A stretch of DNA of 64,000 nt. Source: Chamaecyparis obtusa. Its lineage: Eukaryota > Streptophyta > Pinopsida > Cupressales > Cupressaceae. Both the position numbers and the translations under genes were made by a program. Below the pieces are notes generated by a model, which was not told where the DNA came from, did no database searches, and was given only the letters and a program-made list of their open reading frames with translations. Shown here in pieces: positions 10,124 to 20,600 of this stretch. Location: the NCBI GenBank assembly GCA_027943335.1, contig BSBK01003560.1:372001-436000 (forward strand), read 5' to 3'. Positions within the stretch are counted from its first letter, which is position 1; the number at the start of each line of letters is the position of its first letter.

Positions 10124-10577
10124 CAGGTAGATGATGGCATTTTTTGTGTACCTTTTATGGATTTTGGTCCTATGTTGTTGCATTGGGAGGGATGGCATTT
10201 GATGCAAGAGGATTTTTGGGCAAATAGTTTTGTTTGTGAGATATCAAATTAGTAATTTTTTGAGATTTGAAATGGCTATGTTCTTCAACACTCCCTTAAT
10301 TAGTAATCTTTCTCCATCATCTACACAAAAAATGTCATCATCTACCCACTCAAAAAATGCAGGCATCTCCATCCTCAAGATTATTGGCAATTAAAAAATA
10401 TCTCAATCCATGAATCAAGGAATCTTCAAGGAGATCTCTGAGGAATCATACAGGCCATTCCCTTCTATTAGGATCCACAAGAGTCACCATTGTTCTTTCT
10501 CTTGGTAATTTGAGTTTATCTACAAATGTGTTCGGTGTTGTTTGCAGAACAAATTTTCACATAAAATAAGCAACATT
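9896..10577. repeat. Long inverted repeat of the B3 fragment, 255-bp arms
   Basis: 9896-10150 and 10322-10577 are reverse complements with scattered mismatches; the spacer is about 171 bp. Each arm contains the second B3 piece, so a read-through transcript would fold into a long hairpin. Confidence 0.9.
10322..10577 (-). pseudogene. Inverted copy of the B3 fragment
   Basis: Minus-strand mirror of 9896-10150. It still reads MVTLVDPNRREWPV, then a stop where the other arm has Arg (CGA to TGA), then NNLEDGDACIF. The conserved GW of the B3 domain is GL here. Decayed and non-functional as protein. Confidence 0.7.
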
Positions 10578-11087
10578 GACTATGACCCCAAATCTAAAAA
10601 CTCTCATGTTAAACATTGGTCACTTTACATGCATTTCCAATTTCATGATTCGATGTCTCACCATGCACAACTTGAGAAAAAATCTTTTGTTGCTTCAACT
10701 TATTCTCCACCATATAAAGATGGTCTATGACATCTTTCCACTAGGATTCCCTATCTAAATATCTTCACAAAAATCCCTTACAGCCTCCACTGCATATACG
10801 TCTTCTCAGAATCTAAAAACTCCCCATCATTTATTCTCATCAATGTACCAATTTGGATAGTAAGTTTAATTTAATTTGTTTGTGGACTGAGACCTTAAAT
10901 TATTGAGCTTCTCTTTGTTTCAAGAATAGTTTAACATTCTCTACTTAACAAGGCCAACCACGTGAAGGTGGAAGCTCATCTGGCCCCTCCTAGGAGCTTC
11001 TTATGACCCTTTATGACATTTTAAGACCTCTAAGATGTATTCTTAGGGATCGTAAATGATTGTAAAGGGTCATAAGGGGTCTTGGGA

Positions 11088-11339
11088 CACAACAGATGAG
11101 AAACATAATTTTAGGCATCATGGTCACATTTTTTTGGAGACAATGTAATTGAATGGTATCCCCAGACGATGGAGAGCAACTTCTGCACCTCCGGTTCCAA
11201 GTTGTTCTCCATCCCATAGTGTCAACTTGGAATCAGAGGTATAGAAGTTGCACTCCATCGTCTAGGTATACAACTCAATTATGTTGTCTCCAAACAAATG
11301 TGACCATGATGCCTACAATTATGTTTGTCAGCTATTGTG
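11088..11339. repeat. Hairpin 1, 117-bp arms
   Basis: 11088-11204 pairs with 11223-11339; the loop is 18 bp. It is a foldback or MITE-like structure. The arms match the outer half of hairpin 2. Confidence 0.85.
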
Positions 11340-11607
11340 AAATCTACATTTATGTACCGGTACTCAATCTGGACAGTAAGTCTAATTTAATTTTTCTGTG
11401 AACTAAGACCTTAAATTATTGAGCTTCTCTTTGTTTCGAGAATAGTTTAATTAACATTCTCTACTTAACAGGGCCAACCACGTGAAGGTGGAAGCTCATC
11501 TAGTCGCTCCTAGGAGCCTCTTATGACCCTTTACGACATTTTAAGACCTCTAAGATGTATTCTTAGAGGTTGTAAATGGTTGTAAAGGGTCATAAGGGGT
11601 CTTGGGA

Positions 11608-12095
11608 CACAATAGCTGAGAAACATATATAATTGTAGGAATCATGGTCACATTTTTTTGGAGACAACATATTTGAGTGGTATACCCAGACGATGAAGAA
11701 CAACTTCTACTCCTTCGATTCCAAGTTGACACTGCGAGATCCCAAGACCGTAGATAAGGAATAAATTTAGAGAGCAGAGGAGGGCCATAATGATAAAAAT
11801 AATACAGGACAAACCTCAAGTTAAATGAGGCAACTGCAAACATTTTAATAGAATTTTATCAAAATGCTTGTAGTTGCCTCATTTAACTTAAGGTTCATCC
11901 TGTATTATTTTGGTCATTATGGCCCTCCTTCACTCTCTAAATTTATTCCTTATCTATGGTCTTTGGATCCCGCAGTGTCAACTTGGAATCGGAGGAGCAA
12001 AAGTTTCTCTCCATCATCTGGGTATACAACTCAATTATGTTGTCTCCAAAAAATTATGACCATGATGCCTACAATTATGTTTCTCAACTATTATG
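11608..12095. repeat. Hairpin 2, about 237-bp arms
   Basis: 11608-11846 pairs with 11861-12095; the loop is 14 bp. The outer part is homologous to hairpin 1 and the inner about 120 bp of each arm is extra. This suggests hairpin 1 lost its centre, or that hairpin 2 gained one. Confidence 0.88.
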
Positions 12096-12152
12096 AAATC
12101 TACATTTATGTTTCTCAGCTGTCCTATTTATGTGCATTTTTTTTATGTGTTT

Positions 12153-12515
12153 GGGAAGGCGTCTTTCTAGCCTAGGCCTGGATCCTTCGGCAATTAGCTT
12201 CATAATAATGTAGATGACAGATGAGCAATTAGCTTCCCAAGAAAAATCCCATAAATAAACTATATGTACCCCAATTCATGTGCCCTCTGTGCATACCCAA
12301 ATGATATATTTGAAACAACAAGGGTAAGGCTAAATTTACCCTTGTTGTTTCAAATATATCATTTAGGTATGCATAAAAGGCACATGAATTGGAGTACACA
12401 CAATTCATTTATGAGATTTTTCTTGGAAGCTAATTTCTCAACTCTCGTCTACTTCATTTATTATCAAGCTAATTGGACCGAAGGATCCAAGCCCAGGCTA
12501 AAAAGATGTCTTCCC
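12153..12515. repeat. Palindrome abutting the NOG1 relic, about 177-bp arms
   Basis: 12153-12327 pairs with 12336-12515; the loop is 8 bp. The outer ends of both arms contain a short piece of the NOG1 reading frame (SLGLDPS), so the inverted duplication took in part of that sequence. Confidence 0.85.
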
Positions 12516-13113
12516 ATTCTGTTTAAGCCATATTCCTTGTTCTTGTCAAACTTCCTTGGTATGGTAGGCTTTCTCTCTGCAGTACTCTTCTTCAATCTGT
12601 GTTTGATGATAAGCATCTTCTTCTTCTTCCTAATTGTAGCCAAAGCTTCCTTTTCATCAAGATTCAACTCCACTTCCCCCATCTCATCATCCTCATCCAC
12701 TCATCTCAATTGATTGATCTCTCAAGGACCTTGTATTCAAAAAATGTTGGCAAGCCCATCTCATCATCCTCATCACCCTTAGCTGCCATCCAAAGCCCTT
12801 CTTCCCTCTCCAATTCTTCAAGCCTCTGCAAGATATCTGGATTAATAAAGTCTGCAACATTGTGTCCATCCATGATCTTAGGAATATCATCTTCTTTCCA
12901 CTCTTCATTTGCCAAAATATACCGCTTCTTCAACCTTGTAGACTAAACTCCAGCCCCACCATTTTCATTCTCAATATCCTTCTCTAGCTTCATGGCCTCC
13001 TTGGCAGCACGTGCCCTGGCATCCAAAATAGCTTGAGGAATACAAGGGGGCCTCTCTTTCCCATCTCACAGATTGGGCATTGCAACATGAATCCTATTGA
13101 GACAACTATTGAT
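12464..13113 (-). pseudogene. NOG1: Nucleolar GTP-binding protein NOG1 fragment (C-terminal part)
   Basis: The minus-strand translation in order has LNRIHVAMP, GKERPPCIP, then an acidic linker with NENGGAGV, then LANEEWKEDD, GHNVADFINPDILQRLEELE, IRKKKKMLIIKHRLKKSTAE and PTIPRKFDKN, ending GRHLFSLGLDPS. This is the C-terminal third of NOG1, a nucleolar GTPase of 60S ribosome assembly. The GTPase domain is absent. It is broken: TGA after MPNL, TAG after GGAGV, and a duplicated 20-bp stretch (GATGAGGATGATGAGATGGG type) around a short insertion near 12700-12760 that shifts the frame. The match ends inside the palindrome at 12153-12515. It is a partial pseudogene, by fragment capture or processed origin; no intron is seen in the piece. 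Confidence 0.88.
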
Positions 13114-14211
13114 GGATCCTTAGGTGTAGTTGAAATTACCAAATGGCCTTCAAAGGTCAAGGAACAAATGGAATAACCAAGAAAACACTATATGTTAAAT
13201 CATGTGATTGATAGCAAATTGGGGCTCACCTGAGCCATAAATATGAAGAATTATTCTAAAAAAAGATGTAAACCATATATATGCACACTTGAGGCAAAGA
13301 GAAGTTACATCATATCCATATTAAAATATTAGTTACAATATGAAAATACTAAATTGACTAATTCTTGAGTTCATCTCTGCATATGGTCGCAACAAAGATA
13401 TGCGATTACAATACAGAGAACGCATCAAAAAAATATAATTTCAGAATTTGCCCTAGCCTGACACGTTTTGCACTCAAATCCTTCATCACGGATAAGTGGA
13501 GATGGGTGGATAGATGCATATGAGTTGTCATCGACCCAACTAAAGTATCTACAGCCATTATTTCCCTGTGATGCCTAATCTACATTAGTTCTTATAATAT
13601 AATGAATAGTATTTACATTAGAAACACTAAATATATACATATTAGTAACCTTTTTTTCTATTTGGGCAACACCAAAATTGTCGTCCAGGGTTGCTCTGTG
13701 TCCGTGAAGTCTTCAACACACATTGCCCACCACCACATTGATAGTTTGGCACATTAACAAGAGCCATCGAGCCTATATCAATAATGCACCGCACCATCAT
13801 TACTACATTTATTACATATAATCATATGATTATAATAATCATACATTCACCACTATTGTTCTATTGTACATTCAAGTACTTGAAAAATGTTTTCAATCAA
13901 TGGTTTGAACAAAGATGTCATTCTAGGCAGCAAGGACAATTTAACTATACCTGAGCTAGAATTAGTCAACTTCAATACTTTCAATACTTTCAAAACTGAA
14001 TATGAAATAGAGATATAAACAAGAACTATCCACATAGGTTATAGAGACTAAAACCTTGCCATCAATCCATACGAGTATAACACAAAACTTTACCACAATT
14101 TACTTCAAAACTAACATGGGTGTTGAAACCAAATAGAGAGCTTATCAAGATAATGGTTGCTGAAACATATTTACATAAACCAATTAACTCAAAACACAAA
14201 CCCTTTTTTGA
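13114..14211. other. No gene seen
   Basis: AT-rich DNA upstream of the NOG1 relic with no continuing NOG1 reading frame and no other supported feature. Confidence 0.5.
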
Positions 14212-14728
14212 ATAATTTAATTTTAACTTTGGTTGTGTTAAAGGAACTATGTTGACTTTATTTTGTAGTTGTTTAACATGAGAGTTTATAGATTAATAGG
14301 AGTTCACATTTTTATGGGAACGTATCATTCAATTGAGCATTAATACCCATCTATATCTAGTGAGATGAACATAACTCATGTACCTCATGCTAGTGTGCTT
14401 GGATTAGACTGGACATTATCCAACCGCCTGTGAGGGTTGTCACTGTAATTAATTGGTGTAAAAGGAGGACCGCTTGTGTGTTATAACACTTTATATAAAT
14501 AATCACTATTTGGATAATGTCTAGTCTAATGAAAAATAGTGTATACAAGGTATCCAAGCACACTAGCATGAGGTACATGAGTTATGTGCATCTCACTAGT
14601 TATAGTTGGGCAACTATGGCACACTAGTATCTGTGAACACCTATTAATTTACAAACTCTCATGTTAAACAACTACAAAATAAAGTCAACATAGTTTTGTT
14701 AACACAACCAAAGTTAAAATTAAATTAT
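14212..14728. repeat. MITE-like inverted repeat, about 215-bp arms
   Basis: 14212-14423 and 14510-14728 are imperfect reverse complements with TTTAATTTTAACTTTGGTTG type ends; the spacer is about 86 bp. The central region resembles the reverse complement of about 18576-18620, so it belongs to a small repeat family. Confidence 0.8.
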
Positions 14729-16592
14729 CTCTATCCCTAAGATAAACTAAGCAGCTTTCATATATTTTATGTCAAACTACTATTAAACTGACTGTACCCT
14801 AGATGTTTAATAAAGAAGAAAACCCAAATTACTTTCATAGCCTACATAAGGAAAAAATTTCCTTCACAAATGAGGGTGCTGACCACAAAACCAATATCCT
14901 TCACCATATAAAGTTTTATTATGCAAAATCATTGCACATAATTTCAAAGGTGACATGTATTGAATGCCTAATCTATCACCATATTTGCTACTAAGATAGT
15001 TTAATCCTTGATTTTTCCATTCCTTACTTCTCATTTAAAAGAATGGCATAATGGTAGTGGTATATAGTATTATATAAGAGAAGTATGAAATAGCATTTGG
15101 GAAATTACAAGAGTTCCTGCAACTGTAATGAATGCTATCATCATTGATGACATATTCTAGTGACCCTTAAACCAGGCTATCCAAGCAATCTGAGAATGTT
15201 CTTACACTTCACTATCTACCCTGCATTCAAGAACATTTGAAACACATAACATAATGACAATCCATCCTTCACAACTCCCTTCCATTCATGGAAAACATTA
15301 AGTACTATCTCATTACCCTGTCCTCATGGTATTTCATTGGTGTACTGTGTAGGAACAGTCACTATTGGTTGTGTTTCAACACACCAACTTCCTCTACACC
15401 CTTAGACACTCATGAATGGATTCAACTTGATAAAAAAAAACCATTCTAACATACTCATTATGCATGAAAAGAAAACAATCCTAAATCCAATCTTTGCATC
15501 TATCTAATCTGACTGGTGTATACCTTGACTATACAGGGACAGTCACGTCCAGAGGACCCAAAAATGCTTTCAAACCTACACAAAACTATTCATAACTCCA
15601 ATGACATGCAACACCATATGCTAGCAATCATTTGGATCCATATCAACCATAAAAATAAATGTTTTTCAATAGAATAGTTAGATTGTACCCTCACGGGCAG
15701 TGTTTGGCAGATTACCAATGAATTTACATTTTCATTACTTGAAAATAGTTTACGTTCATTACTGATGTGCGAATCCATTGCACTTTGTTTTAATTAGTGG
15801 AAGGCATTCCATTTTAATTCATGTTATAATTTAGCTATATAAAGAGAAATATCAATGGTAAGGTAATTACTTTTAGTCTCATCCTCCAACTTTTGAGATC
15901 AAAAAAGAAAGGTTTAGTTTGTTATATTATATACTATGAACTTTGTTGTATTATATATGGCAGATCAGTGTGCATGGTAATATTCTCTTATACTCCTTTA
16001 TTATGATTATTTTCTTATGTCTTGTGTCAGTAAGGTAAGTGTTCAAGGAGAGAAGGACTTAAATAGGACAATGGAATAAGCTGTAATCTGATCTATATGT
16101 GACAAGATACCAATTCAGTAATTTTTTATGTGAGCAATGATTTTCTTATTAAAGATATTATGGATTATATCCATCTAGAATCTAAAACTTAATACTGGTC
16201 AGATTATGTTATATAAAGAAATGTCCAAGAGGACTATCTGTATTCTATATATATATATATATCCCTCACTATTTATTGGATTCTTACAACACTGTCATCT
16301 CAGTCTGATCCTAATATGGCTAAGATGAATTAAGATTCCAATGCAATGATTCTTCCTACTTATCAAGAGATACCATTTACCAGCTAATATTTTCATGACA
16401 GTATGGACGTTCCGCTAATAAGGTCGTTGGGTCATAATATTTGATGTTACTCCCCTTTCTTAAATCTGTCTTCAATTGTTGACTGTGTTTACCTATCCAT
16501 TGTTTTAATAGTTCCCATTTCTTTTTATGGCTGACTGTATATCTTAGTCATTTAAGTCTCATGTTCTTTTCCTTCCCATTGGATTATATGCA
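14729..16592. other. No gene seen
   Basis: AT-rich DNA with a short (AT)n run at about 16244-16261. There may be upstream exons or introns of the gene pieces at 16.6-17.2 kb, but none can be supported. Confidence 0.4.
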
Positions 16593-16796
16593 ATGTGTAC
16601 ATACTATACATGCACATGTAGAGACTTTGCAATTATTGATCCATGTGATCTTTTAGGTACTGACAAAGTGCATTTTATTGGATTTACAACATCACTGACA
16701 TTGAGCTTGGGAGTTTATGGTACATCTCAGTTGGTGCTTCCGCCAAACTATTCCCATCTAATAGAAGTTAGCCCCATTTTTGTTAAGGAGATTCGG
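16593..16796 (+). pseudogene. Exon-like segment, possibly APD-type RING E3 ligase
   Basis: The reading frame includes LSLGVYGTSQLVLPPNYSHL and VSPIFVKEIR, then a possible donor (CGG/GTAATT) at 16797. Joining 16796 to 17143, after an acceptor TTTTTAG, keeps the frame and adds VIADEQHGGLVLYGFSNKPK. Taken together this resembles, from memory, the N-terminal non-RING part of plant APD (aberrant pollen development) E3 ligases. The real exon may start at about 16658 after CTTTTAG rather than at the ATG. No RING domain is found in the window, so it is either a truncated relic or the 5' part of a gene with very long introns. Confidence 0.4.
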
Positions 16797-17142
16797 GTAA
16801 TTTAACTTCCAATTTTTTTCACATTTAATGTACCAAGTCCCACCATACAAAAGCCCATTCAATCCTAAACTTGAAATTGAAATCTCCATAAGGATGAGTG
16901 CAATTAAAAATTTATATTTTCACTTTTATTGCCCAATTTGACTTCAACATTATTTAATGAGATGTAATGTGAATTTTTTTAATGAATTTAGACATGTTTT
17001 CATATCTCGAGTTGGTTGATGTTTTTTTGAAATTTTTGGTGTTTGGAAAAAGTTAAGCTTGAAAGCATGGTAATAAAAACTTGTCATTTTTTAGTTAGGA
17101 GGTGGTAGGCTTAGAATAGTAATTAAACTTACTCATTTTTAG

Positions 17143-17238
17143 GTAATAGCTGATGAGCAACATGGTGGTCTTGTGCTGTATGGTTTCTCAAACAAGCCAA
17201 AAATTGATGTGGAAAGGAACTGGAGCTTGAAACACACT
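17143..17238 (+). pseudogene. Second exon-like segment of the same gene
   Basis: Reads VIADEQHGGLVLYGFSNKPK then an Asp-Val-Glu-Arg-Asn-Trp stretch. It is preceded by an acceptor-like ATTTTTAG and followed by a possible donor GTATAT near 17239. Phase 0 matches the exon ending at 16796. Confidence 0.4.
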
Positions 17239-18749
17239 CTCATGTATATCAATCTTGATTATCATAAGTTTCATTTTAGTTCTTTGTTTTGCATGATCTT
17301 GGATCTTATCTTCATTTCTACTCTCCTTAGAACATATAAATTAAATAAAAATGGTGCCTTAGAGACCACATATTCTATATAAAGGACACTCAACAATAAA
17401 AAAAAGTGATATGTTATCCATGAATCAATGAGTAAAGTGATTATAACCCATCCTAATGTTATCTCAATTACGGCTTATGACAGTCCGCCCCTCCCAAATT
17501 CAATTATCCTCAAGCAACTATTAAATGATCATATCTAGACCTATTTATATTACTTTTCCCATCGCTTGATATTACCATATATTTTTTGTCCCTTATTATG
17601 ATATGATAGTAAAGACTTGGTGAAGGATAAGACAAGTTTCAGTCATCTTCTAAAACAATTATAAATATTTCATACTAAGAATACTTGTGAAAACACTTCA
17701 AACATAAGGCATGCACGTCTATGAAGTAATCATGCTAACACAACTCAAACATGGAGCAACATATAAATTCTCTGAAGATGTAAAGTATATCCATGAATAC
17801 ACATGAATTCACCCAAGATATGGAGCATACCTGAATATATGTAGCACATAAAGTATGAATTCTTTTAAGTCATGAGACATACTCATATCACACAAATTTA
17901 ATTAAGTCAGGAAGCACATATGTAAAGAAGGATCTCTACAATGCCACATATTTCAATAGCGGTTTTAATGCATAAAATCATCACATGGTGCCATGTTGTA
18001 AACAACAAATAAGAATGATGGAAAATTCACGGGCTCTGGGCGAGTAAGACCAATGAGTAGACAGAGGGTCCATGATGCCAGGAGTCTAACTCCTTGGTTG
18101 TTTATGAGAAGAGAAAGGGATAGTAAGCAAGATACCACAACAATATTAACAGGTCACAAGTATAGCAATAAACATAGCATAGACTCCATGGAAAACTCAT
18201 GGGCTAACTGGTAATCAGCACTAGGAGTGTCGAAAGCAATGAGAAAACACTACTTGTTCACTGTATTGCATACTTGTTCACTATGACAACATGAATATAA
18301 AGAACATGATCAATATTGAAGGATCTGTAGAAATCATAAACCTAACACTTGTACATTTACAGTGTAACATGATGTGGTGATTCAAAAATTTAAGGTTTTG
18401 CAAGTTCATCTCTAAATCAAATGTATATAAATAGTGATAAAAAACATGCCAGCAAATACCCAATACATGATGCCCTGGCACATTGCTCATGGCCCTAAGT
18501 AGGTAACCAACAAGTACCAATAGAATAGATGCATAAAAAAATGCCAAACAAATGCAGAGTAAGGAAATCCTTACAGGCGGTCCTCCTTTTACATCAAATC
18601 ACAGTGGCAACCCTCGCAGGCAGGTGGTCCTCCTAAAACTCTCACCAAATAATAGTTCAAACAATCGCAAGCTCCAGCTCCTTTGCACGCTCCAAGTTAA
18701 AACCAAATAATTCAAAATGAGATATGAAAATTGTTTTCTTTTTAAAGTT
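17239..18749. other. No gene; partial MITE-family copy near 18576-18640
   Basis: AT-rich. A segment with GGCGGTCCTCCTTTTACA and CAACCCTCGCAGGC resembles the reverse complement of the centre of the inverted repeat at 14212-14728. Nothing else supported. Confidence 0.5.
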
Positions 18750-18814
18750 ATGCCCGTGTTGGTCGATATTTCAACCTACATGGTATTGGTCGAGATTTCG
18801 ACCAACACGGGCAT
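18750..18814. repeat. Short perfect palindrome, 17-bp arms
   Basis: ATGCCCGTGTTGGTCGA at 18750-18766 pairs perfectly with 18798-18814; the loop is about 31 bp. The loop side of each arm also has a GGTCGA(T/G)ATTTC direct repeat. Confidence 0.8.
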
Positions 18815-19017
18815 GGATTAAAAAAAAGAGGAAGTTTTCCTTCTATAATCCGACCAACCTAAACCTTTTTAATTGATGGTTGAAAATTTTGGTAGAAAAA
18901 TGAGGTCAAATGTAGTAGTGGGAATTTCACAACCCCAAAACAGCCAGCATTTTCTAACATTTAAACTAAATGCTTCCCCATAGTAGTAGTATGCATGAAC
19001 CCCTATTTTCCAATTTC
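18815..19017. other. No gene seen
   Basis: Short AT-rich stretch between the palindrome and the 107-bp tandem duplication. Confidence 0.4.
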
Positions 19018-19231
19018 CCTATCACAGAAACTAACAAGTGCCATTTGTACCAATTTTTTGATTACATACCAAATGGGTATGAGTATTTAACGATAAATAT
19101 CTAATAGAATTCAAAGTAGTTTTTTCTATCACAGAAACTAACAAGTGCCATCTATACCAAATTTTTGATTACATACCAAATGGGTATGAGTATTTAATGA
19201 TAAATATCTAATAGAATTCAAAGTAGATAAT
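19018..19231 (+). repeat. 107-bp tandem duplication
   Basis: Two near-identical head-to-tail copies beginning near TATCACAGAAACTAACAAGT at about 19020 and 19127. Confidence 0.85.
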
Positions 19232-20159
19232 AAACCTTTTATTTGAACAATATCAAACCTCTTATTGAGACAACTATGAGTAATTAAAAATAAAGTCGTT
19301 GAAACTTGGCAACTCATTTCCTCCTATGAAATTCCCAAGTTGCAAATTTTGTATTTTATATTTGTGATTTCTATGAATGACTTTTCCTAGACTTATTATT
19401 GCATTCATCTTATTTGTGTATGTTACATTGTCATTGTGAATGATTGGGATGTTCTTATCGCACATTATTGTAGCTACATATGCATGTGTTAATGAACATG
19501 GTGGCCTCAAACGACCAAAACAAGCACAAGTTCTATAAATAGGATGCTTGGATAAAGAGGTCTTTGTATCCTATAACTAATTTCTATCATTGTTTCAAGG
19601 CAATGTAATATGTATGTATTAAATCAAAAACTGCTATCACAACCATTGGAATGCGTTCAAGTATTGAATCCTCTCCCCCTAAGTATGATGCAACCATAAT
19701 ATAATACATAATTTATTTGCATAAACAATCCAACATTTATACAATTCTAGTAAACAGTTTGAAGTAATTATTTGCATACCACTGTGTTTTTGGAAGGCTA
19801 TCGATTGGAAATGTTTAGAGGTACATATATGACATATTAAATATTTATTGTTATAGATGTTTATCCTTTCTTCCTTTTCATCTAATTTGATTCCTAAACC
19901 CCTTCTTTGTTGTTCTTATTTGATATATTTTTTATTTGAAAAGAGGGAGCCGGGGTAAAAGGTAAAAGATTGAATAATAAAAAGGTAGGGATAATTATTT
20001 TATAAAGTATTTTTTCTTTGAGTGGAGCCAGGGGTTCCAGATAATACTTGAGCCAGGGGTGGATCGACAATTTTGATTCAGGTTCCCCCAGTTGTTGTGA
20101 CAACTGAGTGTGGCACGAATTTTGAATCATAGTTGTTGTTCACTAATTTATCTCTTATT
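19232..20159. other. No gene seen
   Basis: AT-rich; no supported feature. It may contain more decayed interior of the minus-strand element interrupted at 20601. Confidence 0.4.
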
Positions 20160-20600
20160 AATTTATTATTGAATGGGCGAATATAGGATGAATGGAATGA
20201 ATTAATTGTGGGCATCAAACTTTTCTTTTTGAAAATCATGATTATAAGGTAATCTATGAGTCACTATTTATAAGGTATTACTATTGGAGTGTGGAGGCAT
20301 ATTGTTGTGCGGGGTATGCTGGTGTTTGTTGCTACTAGGGGATTGAAGGATGTTATTGTTGTGCAGGGAAGTATTGATGTTGTGGAGGATGTCAATAAAA
20401 TGGTGTAGACTATTGATTTTCTTGGCCTTGTGCTTGGACGATGTATGTGGGATGCATTCCTACATTGCTGAGGGGTGGAATGGGTCCTTGGATGTTGGTG
20501 ATAGGAGGTGGTTGTGTGAGATACTTAGCACAATGGGAAGATCTTTGATGTTGTGGTGGTGGTACGGTTGGAGGGACAAAAAATGGCATGGCTAGGTAGT
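20160..20600 (-). pseudogene. Proline/glutamine-rich gag-like fragment
   Basis: Minus-strand translation gives low-complexity pieces such as PPTVPPPPQHQ, then PPITNIQGPIPPLSNVG, with stops between. The style matches the proline-rich fragment at 33686-34221 on the other side of the 13-kb insertion. I infer that the two are halves of one minus-strand element split by that insertion. Confidence 0.4.

Larger units (their letters stand above)
10843..12140 (+). repeat. Two tandem copies of a hairpin-bearing unit
   Basis: Direct copies begin at about 10843 and 11358 (offset about 515 bp). Each has the sequence ACCTTAAATTATTGAGCTTC, the CACGTG core, a short stem made of CTTATGACCCTTTA and its complement (11000-11013 with 11063-11076 in copy one), then a long hairpin. 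Copy two carries a longer hairpin. No coding role is seen. Confidence 0.8.

Noticed and set aside
10843..12140. CRISPR-like or other prokaryotic arrays
   Set aside because: All repeats in the window are plant-type tandem, inverted or LTR repeats; no short regularly spaced repeats with unique spacers.
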